A stretch of 64,000 bases of DNA from Bolinopsis microptera (Eukaryota > Ctenophora > Tentaculata > Lobata > Bolinopsidae): the NCBI RefSeq assembly GCF_026151205.1, contig NC_087078.1, forward strand, positions 11,825,118 to 11,889,117, read 5' to 3'. Position 1 is the stretch's first letter, and each line of letters opens with the position of its first letter. Both the position numbers and the translations under genes were made by a program. Below the pieces are notes generated by a model, which did no database searches, was not told the origin of the DNA, and saw only the letters and a program-made list of their open reading frames with translations. Positions 11,514 through 22,700 of this stretch are shown here, piece by piece.

Positions 11514-13935
11514 TTACATTGGTAAGTCTGCAGCTTTATTTTCGATAATGTCAAGTTCTAGTCGCTTTTCTTTCTTGGCATCCTGCTCTGTTGCCATGGT
11601 TGGGTCTTTGATCCATTCATTCCTTCGCAGTGCTACTGCAAGAAATATTACTGCAATGATAATGATAGAAAGTCCTCCATTCATGTAGAAAAAGGTATTC
11701 CACCTTCTCTTGAACAAGTTCTCGTAGTCCTGTTCTGGTAGTCCTTGTTTTTTATCAATTGTTGTCATCCAAACTCTAACCAGTGGACAGAGAAAGCCTC
11801 CTAGTGTGCCAATTCCATTAAACAAGCCAAAGATCACAGCGGAATTTGCAGGATCAATTTCATAGTTGATTGTAACAATGGACCCACTAAATGCTGTTCC
11901 CCATGTTGCCCATGTGATGAAGATCATTGCTATTGCACCTGGTAAATTTGGAAAAAAGGGCAGCAGGAAATAACCCACAATCCGTATAAGTTGGGGGAGT
12001 ATCAAAAATGCAATTGATCTCTTGAGCCAGGTGACGTTTCTATCAACTAATGGCAAAAGAAACATGAACACTCCTGTTGTAATTGAGCATCCCAATCCAC
12101 CACCAAGTTGAATATAGGAGACATCAGGAGTAGATGCACCAAGAATCTCGTGCAGGTAGAAAGGAGTTCCAGTGAGGAGAACAAATAATTGGAAAACGTC
12201 AAAAAAGGCAAAGATGCAAAATGCCCAAACATATAGCCGGGTGGCAATATTTTTCAAGGTTGAAAGTGTTATTTTGTTCTGCTTTCCAGTGTCCAAGAGT
12301 TGCTGAGCTTTTATCTTTTCTACATAAAGTTCCCTCTCATCATTGTGCATTGCCCTGAAATAATTGAGTCTGCAGATAATCCATTGTATTGTAATCCATT
12401 AGTATTTAAATACAATCAGATTACAATAAACAACATTAAGCCACTTTATTGGAACTGTGTAACATATATATTAAAAAGGGTAATATTTCCAATCTGAGAA
12501 TAAACTCAGTTTTAGTCACTAGATTATTGCTTACCATGAATCCAGTGGGTTTTTCGGTACAAAGATGGTAAGCAGACCAGCCATGACGAAAAATGTGCAG
12601 CCATTCAGGTAAAAATAAGCTCTCCATCCGGCTCTACTAGAAAGGAGCCCTGCTATCGCTTGACCAATTGGTTGCCCAATCTGTATGGTTATTCCTGTAT
12701 GATAAAAATTAAGTTAAAACTTCTATTTTCATACTGGAAAAATTTCTCTGTGAAAGTATGAAGGATGTACACTTAACAGTTTACTGTAATGAAGATGAGT
12801 ACCAAGATGAAACTTCAATGAAACGAAAAGTTTTCAATGAAACGAAAAGTTTTATTTTACATTTTTTTAATCATAAATAAAATAAGAGCTTAAACCACGA
12901 ATTAGTTAGCTAGAGGTAAACTTGAGAAATATTTTTGGTGATTGTATATAATTATTTAAAAAACTTTATTTGGTTGTTAGTATTTTAATTATGGTAGGTG
13001 GTTGAATTTAGTGAGACAAGGTCAGTTTCTCTATTATCTTGAACTTACCAACAAATGAGATGAATGCTTTGCTCTCATTTCCAATGCACCAGATTGTGGC
13101 AAACTCCATCAAGCCTGACATAAAAATGCTTGCACCAAAACCCCTGACTGTCTGAAGGAATAAGACAGTTATTCATCATTTAGATATGAACAATTGCAAC
13201 AATGGTTTATTTTATACTGAATTTTAATCACAAATTCTTGAAATTAACATTCATCAATCTGATTTTTACTAACCTGCAGAATAATAGCTAGAGTTACAGA
13301 ATACTGGACAGTTGTAGCAAAAGTCAGTTGAATTATTCCAGAAACCACTGCTATAATTCTAAAAGCCCAGTTTATACCTGAAATTGGTTCACTTCATTTA
13401 TTGTCATCTAATTGAGTGAGTTCAAGGACTTTGATTCGTTAATAAACTAGTTTATTTCTTGAAATCATGTTTTGAAATATACATCTGAAGGCTCACCAAG
13501 CTTTTTAGCGATTGTTGTAGGGATGACCTGTAAACAATATCCGTAGAAGTAGCAGCCCAACAGCACTGCTTTAGTACTTTCCGACCAGCAGAATTCCCCT
13601 TTGTCTAAAGGATTCGTACAGTTTGTCTTTGCCATTCCACCGATCATGGCCAGTGCTAGCCCTTGACTGAAGAATGTGGTTGAATATGTAGGATTGTTAG
13701 GCGACAACAAATTATTAATGATTTACCAGCTGATGCCTTTATCACTTCGTATTTATACTTGAAAAACGCTACTCTTATCTATGAAAAGAATTGAAGGGAG
13801 TCTAAGTTACCTGGAAGTTTGATCGGTGAGGAAGGTCAGTATCAACAGTGATAGCACAACGAATCTGTATTTTGTCTTAACGGTATCTACCACTTTTGAT
13901 AGCAAAGGCTTTTCTATGATGAGCTCGTCCTCCAT
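11514..13935 (-). CDS. SLC17-type MFS anion transporter, six exons
   Basis: Membrane carrier of the SLC17 family, whose members move organic anions or phosphate (sialin, vesicular glutamate and NPT types); the substrate here is not predictable. Exons (minus): 13811-13935, 13497-13666, 13274-13377, 13049-13151, 12535-12694, 11514-12354. All junctions are GT-AG and phases agree, giving 500 residues, normal for the family. The start is the ATG at 13935. Diagnostic is the TM1-2 loop and TM2, FCWSESTKAVLLGCYFYGY followed by QVIPTTIAKKLG, matching the SLC17 W.S...G.ILG.FF.GY.....P pattern. Then come IGQPIGQAIAGLL and GWRAYFYLNG (TM5-6), a charged central loop after residue 220, and six helices in exon 6. 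The tail is lysine/glutamate-rich. No direct orthologue is assigned. Confidence 0.88.
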
Positions 13936-14176
13936 TTTAAGTACAACCTTGAAAATTGATGATTTTTCGATTTCTATTCACTGACAAGCATCAAACAAAA
14001 AAATTCTTAAACTCACGTATTATAGGTCCGCAGAATGCCATCCAAAATGGTGAAAAAACGAGACAACTGTAAGCAGATAAAATCATCATTTAACGATAAT
14101 ATGAGTATAGGTAGACAATACACATGGTTTCAACCATAATAGCAACATATCCGAAGTGAGGGGGAATATTTGGATA

Positions 14177-14225
14177 CTGTGCATACGTGGCTACTTTATA
14201 TAGTAGCCAAGTATGCACAGTATAT
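14177..14225. repeat. Short hairpin repeat upstream of the SLC17-type gene
   Basis: actgtgcatac-gtggctact is followed, after a short AT loop, by agtagcca-agtatgcacagt, a nearly perfect inverted repeat. It is followed by TA repeats. A second imperfect inverted repeat with acacgtgacagtga arms lies at 14477-14556. Both look like small foldback MITEs. Confidence 0.6.
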
Positions 14226-15079
14226 ATATAATATATAGTAACTTCATGTTGCAGTATACAAACATTGATTTGTTTAGTGTTTTCAGGCAATTGATGCTGT
14301 CATTCAATATCCATCATGATAAAAATAGCTATGGACACTAATATGAGTGTTAAATTAGGAATAAGTTTAAATATCACAGAGTCAATCTAAAATGCAGTTA
14401 TAGATATAGTTTGGGTTGATCCTAAATGTCATGGCTACCAATGCTCATGCTGGGGAGATGATCCATATTTGTTTTGACACGTGACAGTGATTCTGGGTTT
14501 TGATTGATCAATCCTGGAAGCTGATTGAATAATCGCTGTCACAGTGTCACGTGTAAGAATAACATGGTTATAGATTTATGAACTGCTAAAAATAAAAACT
14601 ATTTTATAAACGAATGTTGCCATCACAACCTAAACAACATTTCACAACCCAAGTAATTTAAACTTCTATGAATTTCTAACGGATCTAACGCATATAAAGA
14701 TAAGGCACCATAATTCTGACTGAACGAATGACCTGACACAGACTGCAACCGACTTTTGTACCTAGGTCCTACAATCACCAGATCCCAAACGAGCTTTGAT
14801 AGGTGCATGCTCCGAGGCGACATTCAGTATCTGTTCCATTTAATTATATCAAATTGGTCATATGAACATGATCAGAAGCTAGCATATGATTTGAGCGTCA
14901 GGATTTATCTTCTACCTCCAACCTGGCAACGCCAATTATCACCAATCTTCTGAAGACGTGAAGACGTCCTCGTGTCCCGTACATGTATGTGCTGGTGGGA
15001 GCACTGATGGTGGGAGCAGGGTATTTAGCCCTGTCTTTACTAACATATTTTCTTTTCTTATCTCCAGTTTAGTAAAGTT

Positions 15080-15175
15080 TGCCGGCCTGCGGAGGGTCTG
15101 GTCCAGGTTGAGCCAGAATGTTTCTAATTCGAGCCAGGGTGTTTCTAATTCGAACCAGGATGTTTTCAATAAGAG
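15080..15175 (+). repeat. Tandem 24-base repeat upstream of the PWWP gene
   Basis: Three diverged units of the type gtttctaattcgagccaggg lie a few hundred bases upstream of the PWWP gene's first coding exon. Nothing else recognisable lies between 14560 and 15474. Confidence 0.5.
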
Positions 15176-15474
15176 CGCCTCTTCCTCCAATCATACCAAT
15201 ATAAATGACGTCTTATCGGCTTTCATACCATTGTCTGTTAATTATATGATTGGAGTAAATTATGCAATTTTATGATAATCAAATTACTCTGCCCTTCTAA
15301 TTACCGGCAGGTGACTCCTCACGTTTAGTTTATCGGTATCTGATATCGGCATTTGGCAAGAAACCGTATATTTTAAAACTAAATTAATGTTTGGATTATG
15401 CGGGGAAATGTTGCATGGTGTGAGATTTTAATTTTATGAACAGTATTTTTTTAACAAAAATTATCTAATATAGG

Positions 15475-18400
15475 ATGTCTGGAAAAGAAAATAATTATAA
15501 AGTGGGTGACTGTGTCTGGGTCAAACTGAAAGGATTTCCTCACTGGCCAGCAAGAGTTGATAAGATAGAAAATAAGAAGTACACGGTAAGTTTAATTTGG
15601 TGAATTTGAACCTCATTTCCTTAGACGAGACTTGTTAAGTTGCTACAGTTATTCCTTTAATTTTCCCACCGACATACATAATTACATTATTTAATTATTA
15701 CATTATTTAATTACATGCTCTTTACTCTTCAGATTCACCGTGTTTGTTTGGAAAATAAAACAGTCTGACATTTTCTCTCAGACAAAAATAGTTTCATTAC
15801 AAACTTCACCTATCTTCACCTCGCAGATGTTTTACTTTGGAACACACGAAGTTGGGAAACAAAAGAAGAACACCCTGCTCCCTTTCGCGCCGTACCGGGA
15901 CAAGTTCACTCTGTTCAAGGGATCCTATCCCAAGGTGTTACTGGAGGGAGTGTTAGAGGCGGAGGTTAACCCGGGTGCTAAACCTGACGACACTCTTTCT
16001 GGTCTCAACTCGGATGCTCAGGTATAGTTCTGACGAAATAATTTAGAACATTTAGTAGCTCTAATTCCGGAGAATTTATAAAAAGGCAAGATTAACACCA
16101 AATGCAGACGTCTGGGTATAAAGAAAATAATCAACCGATTTTGAATTGTTCTAAATAGTTTTAAATTAATAAAGACCTGCATTTTCTCAAAATTATAACT
16201 TCAAAATCGTTTGCGTCGGTCCCAATTACTCTCCCAATAATTCCAAAGGGGGAAGCTAAAAGTAGTGTTTTACAGTGTATATTTTCAAGACATGTAACCA
16301 ATTCAGACCCTTTAATTTGAACCTTAATCTCCCAGATTTGGATGGTAATGGGAAAAGAAGGCCAAGAAGATTTCAAGAATCGATTCCCCGAAAGAGCAGC
16401 TAAAGCTATTAAAGAAGCAGTGTCTTATACTAAAGGTTTGTGACGTCTGGTATTGGTGTAAAATACTATTTACCAATTTATGAACCAGATGAGAGTTATG
16501 TTAGCTGTAATTTCGAATTTCTCCGTACCGAAGGCAAAAAGATCGTAGGGAATAAGTTATCTGGTTCGGATATATGAGGTTGCCAAACTAGGAACCGACC
16601 GGATATCCGGCTGAATCCGGATCCGGCCGGATATCTGGCTTCAATATATCCGGTTCCGGCTCCGGTTTTTAAAAATTTGCCGGATTTTTGCCGGATATTT
16701 CTTTTTTTTAAACGTATTTCTAAAATCTTGAAATGCATATTTTGTCGTCACATTTTAACTCGAATCCCTTAAATCAAACATTTTGTGACTTATAGGTGCG
16801 GACGTTGAAAAACCAAAAAAATATTTTCGGCTCATAATGAACAGGGTAGCATGAAACGTGGAGAAAAGTGGTTTTCAAAAAAACTTCGAAAAACCATTGT
16901 CTTAGAAAATTTTCGGTCCGAGTCATTCTCGATACGTATCTCCTGTATCGAGAGCTCCCGCTTCCGAGCTTGTGTTGCAAAGGGGAGGCCTACCTTCCGA
17001 GATCACATTACCAGGGGAAGCCTCGAGTCCAAAATTGTGTATCGAGGGGTGGGTGCGGACTTTGAAAAACCAAAAAAATATTTTCGGCTAATAATGAACA
17101 GGGTAGCATGAAACGTAGAGAAAAGTGGTTTTCAGAAAAAAATTTGACTTAACAATCGGTGAAAGGTTATAATATTCCCTGCAAATGTTACTACATGTGT
17201 CAAATCGGAAGTAGGGAAATAAAGAGTAACCTCAATAATGGACCTGTTATAACTCTGCACCCGTGTCAATATGTTCATTATATGCAAGCCTCTTGATTTA
17301 TAACCAGTAAATATCATGCAGGAATTGCATGTGTCAGAATGGTATTCAGAATTCTTGCACATTTCGTTTCCTAAACTCGGGTCAGACAGAGTTGATACAG
17401 AATAGGTAACAAGGATAAGTACGGACAGTAATGATTGGTTCCAATATTGGAATACTGGTCCCTGATTGGTTCCAATATTGGAAATTTGGAATACTGGTCT
17501 CTGATTGGTTCCAATGTATTTATCTAGAGAAATCTACTCTGTATACAATGTCACCTACTCAATCTACCGGGACTGAAACGTCACTAACCAGGTTTACCTT
17601 ATCACTAGACTACTCCCTCCCACTGCCTACTATCTTATCAGTACAGTACTGAGTACAGAGTACCGGTACTATTCTAGTAAACAGACACACTTAGTCGGGT
17701 AGGGAAGTGGGGAGAGACACAGACTTATCATATATATTGCTGACGTAAGCTACTCCTTCGAAAGAAAAAAGGAGCAATCAAATAACAAGTGTTTTACTTG
17801 AAGTGTTTTACAAGTGCATTGTCCGCATCCCTCTGTCACGCCTGCTTCTTCTTATCTCATATTATCTCATCGTTGCTGGTCTTTCATGATTCCTCGTCTC
17901 TTCACTGTCACAAAATTAACAATTCCTAAACAGAGTACTTGATGAGAGCATGACCGTATCTTAACTGAATTATTAGTTCCCTGCAAGTTACCATGGAAGT
18001 CCATGATACTTAATTCCTCGGCAGCTGTATACAATGAAATTAAGCAGTTCCACCTCCCAACTGGATGGTGAACTGGAACTACCAAAATGACTGTACAACA
18101 AAGTTTCAAGTAAGAAACAGAAGTTGCTTATACTGAAATCAATGTTCCATAAATATCAATGTTTACTGATAATCACCTGTTTTAAGAAATGAAGCTGGAG
18201 CGACTTAAAGAAGGTATAAAAGAAGACACAGATAACAGTTCCGCAGAAGATAACGAAACAGAAACAGAAACAGAAAGTGAAATAGAGGTAACTTTCAACA
18301 CATCAGCGGGGAGCAGTAAGATAGATACCAGTGATGGTGAACACGTGACCAAAGGCCACGTGGCCAGTGATCACGGAGATACCACTGATAAACATGATCC

Positions 18401-19247
18401 GAGCTCTGAGGATATGGGGAGAAAACACAGTGGAGAGAAAAGTCGGGTAACTGACGAGAAGAAACATAAACAGGCGGATAAAATAAAGATATTGTCTAGG
18501 AAAAGAGTAAACTCTGAGACAGTACCTGGGTAAGCTTTGCTTTGATTCAATCTGAGATCATAATGATATTTGGAAACTTAAACTGACGACTAAATATTTT
18601 CTCCTTTAAAAATTCATTATCCTTGTTTTTGTCATGAATGTTCCAAGCAAACTAAAAAAACAAAGCTTGAATTACAAAACTCTTACCCAACTCTGTGCTT
18701 ATAACAGTTCACACTTACGTCTCAAACAAGATCACTTACTTTCCTCTACATCTAGATCTGAAGATGTGGGTAGCCCCGTCAGAAAGAGAAGACGGACCCA
18801 GTCTGAGTCCCTGAGGAACAGTTCCTCAACTGGTACCCGACAAAACACAATCAGCGACCTTACTGACTGTCTCAGGTTAGTAAACACTGACTGTCTCAGG
18901 TTAGTACTAACAATATTTTTATTTCATCCGGTTTTTTTTTGTTTTCTTTTTCGTGACTGGCTTACAAAATATACTCATGGACCTGTACTGAGGAAATCTC
19001 CCCTAGTATATTACAAGTGTTAAATATTGTACCACCCAGGTATTCACTCAGACAATCCCACCTGAACGTAGGAGCTGCACACATGATACTATCAGACATT
19101 GAATCATTGCACGTGACACCTGCAGATAGCATCGAACTCTTAATATCGTCCTTGAGTTTAATTAGTCGCTTAGAGACACTCCCAAAAGTAAGGGACAGAA
19201 GCTCAAAACTTCTTTCAGAGATTGATGGTACTGGTAGAAATCCGTAG
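15475..19247 (+). CDS. PWWP-domain chromatin protein, HDGF/LEDGF-like
   Basis: Nuclear protein of the HDGF/LEDGF type, which binds methylated H3K36 nucleosomes through its PWWP domain. Exons: 15475-15585, 15827-16021, 16336-16435, 18187-18529, 18756-18875, 19040-19247; phases agree and give 358 residues. Residues about 11-95 form the PWWP: GDCVWVKLKGFPHWPARVDK, then MFYFGTHEVG and PFAPYRDKF, with the aromatic cage residues in place. A helix (FKNRFPERAAKAIKEAV) follows, then an acidic Glu/Thr/Ser-rich stretch, a basic cluster (VRKRRRTQ, a likely nuclear signal), and a C-terminal helical segment. That segment (VTPADSIELLISSLSLISRL, KVRDRSSKLLSEI) sits where LEDGF has its integrase-binding domain and resembles it weakly. 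The start ATG is in a good context just after a possible AG acceptor (15472-15473), so a 5' noncoding exon is likely. Confidence 0.87.
16795..17140 (+). repeat. Direct repeat pair in intron 3 of the PWWP gene
   Basis: Two copies of about 85 bases, at 16795-16880 and 17053-17140, share gaaaaaccaaaaaaatattt and gaacagggtagcatgaaacg with few changes. The 170-base spacer is unique. Just upstream, 16560-16680 is rich in CCGGAT motifs, and 17430-17520 holds a tandem tgattggttccaatattgg repeat. Confidence 0.7.
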
Positions 19248-19738
19248 GAATTATGTATGTTTAATAGGTGGTATGCTTTCTATTTAATTTTTATTTAAGG
19301 TTAACTTGATTATTTAATGTTATTATTGTGATTTTGATGTTATGTTCACCGGCGGAGGATATTGCTAGTATGACCCTTGTTTTCACTTCAATGTATCGTT
19401 TTAAAATTGTATTGAAATGAAATTGTTTGAACATTGTCAGCCGTATAAAAAGTTACAAAAAGAATTTTGACGTGTCATATTATGTATTTTCTAACTTCGA
19501 TTGTGTTTCAAATTATACACAAATGAAATTTGTAAGCAATTTCAATTCTATACTCCGACTTTACGGGCTTATGAATCATTTCATAAATATCTTTATTAAT
19601 ATTTCTGATGTGTTCGTTTTGTTACGTTGTATTAAACAGCACTCTCTTTAATAGGATCAGGATGTTTAGACACAATTAACCGAGATATACCGCTGTGTTG
19701 ATCCTAAATACCACTGAAATGTGAAGTTAACACTGAAC

Positions 19739-22700
19739 ATGTTATCAAGCAGCCGTCTTATCTCCAGTGCTAACCGTGCCAGATCAGACATTGACCAGGT
19801 AATAGAGTCCCTCAGTTCTGAGCAATCTAATTCTAACAGCAGTGACGCTAAGGGGCTCAGTGAGGATACATCTGATGTTGTGCCGGAGGATGGGTTGAGT
19901 TCCTCTAAGAACTGTTCTGTGGAGCGGTATCATGATTTGGATGGATGCCAACAAAAGTCAGCCTTTCATCTGTATTCGTGTGGGGAGCTATCCGAGACTT
20001 ACACTCAACAGCTGCAGTTTGACGATAAAAGTACGTTAGTTTCCGCGTTTTTTGGCGACGTTTTATTTCAGCTTCAAGACCAACATGATCGCACCAAAAT
20101 AGCACAGCAAAGTTACCATTTAAATGATAAGTAATCTACTCACCAACCATATTTAGCACCAGGTATTTGTTAATTAATTGATTACACCAGGTAATGATGC
20201 TGATGACGACACACCAATAAGCTCAATATGGGAGACCAGATGGTTTGATCACGCAGCTCTAGTGGGCCGCTTTATGGCTGAGGACAAGATACATTCCGAC
20301 CAGGACGCAGCCGGCTCTGATACCCTGCAATGTAAGTTGTAAAGTTTTAATCTGAGAAATGTACGGAATTTCCTTCAAACTTTGCCCTGAAATTTCGATT
20401 GAGCTGGTATGTTATGATCAACCCTGTAATAGATGTTAATATTTTCAGACATACCTGTACCTTCTCAAGAGATAACAATAACCTCCTTACTTGAGCCTCG
20501 TCCCGAAAGTACGGAAGTTAAAAAGTCCCTGTCAAAACAGAAGTCGAGGGTAAAAAGTAAAGTAACCGTCACCAGTAGCAGTGCGCCACCCCACTTCAAG
20601 TGTAGAGTACAAGATTGTAAAGCTTCAGTAAGTTTTGTAATGGTTTTATAATTTAGCTGATCTGCCAGAGAAAATAAATGTTAGAATAAAAGCGCATCTT
20701 CAGGTAAGTTTTACCTCGTCGTTGCTTAGCAACATCAAAAGATTGTACGTGCGCGAGCAAGCACAGATCATCATTGCGCGTTTTCGTGCTTTATGTTACG
20801 TCATGACTAACTCACATTACTCTCATTCTATGACTAATCATAACTTTGGCTGTGATCCATATTTTTTTGATGCGGTAAAAAGTATCGATTAGGGAATAAT
20901 TAGAACTTTGTCGTCAACGTCATATTATAATATAATATACGAGTTACATTATGTGCGTCAAAACCAATGAGCAAATAACGTATTATATTATGTTAAATAC
21001 CGAGTATTAGATGTTGCTGAGTTTTGTAAATCAACATGGAATTTACAAGCGACGAAGTTATTATAAGTAGCAGTTATTATAGTTTTTAGAAAAACAGTTT
21101 TTATTCCCAGAAGAATGTCGTTGTTATTTAAGATAAATGACTTGGTCTGACGGGGGGGGGGGGTACCACTGTCCATTTTATCCCTGCACAAAAAAAACTG
21201 AAAAAAGACAAAGACAAAAGGGACAAAAGGGACAAGAGGGACAAAAGGGACAAAAAAAGATAATAGGGACAAAAAAGACAAAAAAGACAAAATAGACAAA
21301 AAAGACGGGGACAAAAAGGACAAAATGGACAAAAAGACAGGGACAAAATGGACAAAATGGACAAAATGGACAAAAAGGACAGGGACAAACGAGACAAATA
21401 GACAGGGACAAAATGGACAGTAAAGAAAATAAGGTCAATTATCTGTTGAAATGCAAAAAATAAGTTCAGGCACAGTTCCAACAAGCTAATAAGTTGGGTA
21501 AATTCAGACAGAACAGTAAAGTCAATCTTGGTTAATGGTTATATATCAGCCTTAGTGTACTCACTGTTCAAGACAACTTGGTCTAGTCCGATATGCCTGC
21601 TCACTGATTCACATTTGACGTTTGAGCTGAGCTTGCATTGCAAACAACACTCAAAAAGCAAGACAACTAATATTGCACTGAGGGGATACAGAGGAAGAGA
21701 TATAACTACTCTGTTTGTTCTAGAGCTAGTTATTAGATTGAATATGGATTAAGGGCAGACATTGATGAGGCTGATTATCGGGATTATCTATTACAAAATC
21801 TTAAAATTCAGAATTATACATTGTTAACAATTTCGTTTTGCTAACAGCTCTCTTCGTCTGATGATCTAGAGAAGTCGCTGATTTCCGATAGGGTACAGGG
21901 TGTCGATTCTTTATGCTTCCTGTGTCTGAGGAAGCGTTCCTTCTTGTTCCACAGTTGTTTACATTTAGCTTCTTTTTCAGCTGTGTTTTTCAGTCATAAG
22001 TTTTTGTAAGTAATTGTGTGGGTCTGGGTATCTACTTCTGGCCGCTATGAGCGTTATGATATTAAAAGATTATGACTTTTTTGATATCACCACTTGATTA
22101 ATGGGATTAATGAAATATTGACTGAACCGTGTACACATTTATTTATGTATTGCCGTTGATGAATTCTGCTTATTTCAGTCCCTTCAGTGGTTTCAGTTGA
22201 TTCTAAGTACAGCAAAACACTGACATAAAAATCTAAATTGTAGATGTCGAGTAGAATATATACATTCTCTACATTTGAGCTTGTCTAATTTTTTGTCTCA
22301 TTTGTCCAAAATTTGTGTCCCTTTTGTCCCTTTTGTCCCTAGTATTGTCCATTTTGTCCCCAAAACACTGTCCTTCACAAAAAAATGTAAAAAAAGACAA
22401 AGACAAAATGGACAAAATGGACAGTGGTACCCCCCCCCCCCCCCCCCCCCTCTGACCTCGTAAGCTATTTAGAGAGTTAATTCTAAAAGTGTCCATTTTA
22501 ATGTTATAGCATTTATTTGAAATTAGTCAATTTATTTGATATCGTGTAACATTCCGTCATTCAATGGGGCGAAGTTTTATCAGTTTAGTTAATATGGTTT
22601 TAGTGTTTGCTTGTAAGGGGTCGTTCACATAAATTGCACATGAGATATTGGAAATCACAAAATAACCGTACCAGCTTTGTTCCAGATCAAATCTTTGATC

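Noticed and set aside
21128-21484. Phe/Leu/Cys-rich frames on the minus strand
   Set aside because: By-product of the ggacaaaa subterminal arrays of the G-run element.
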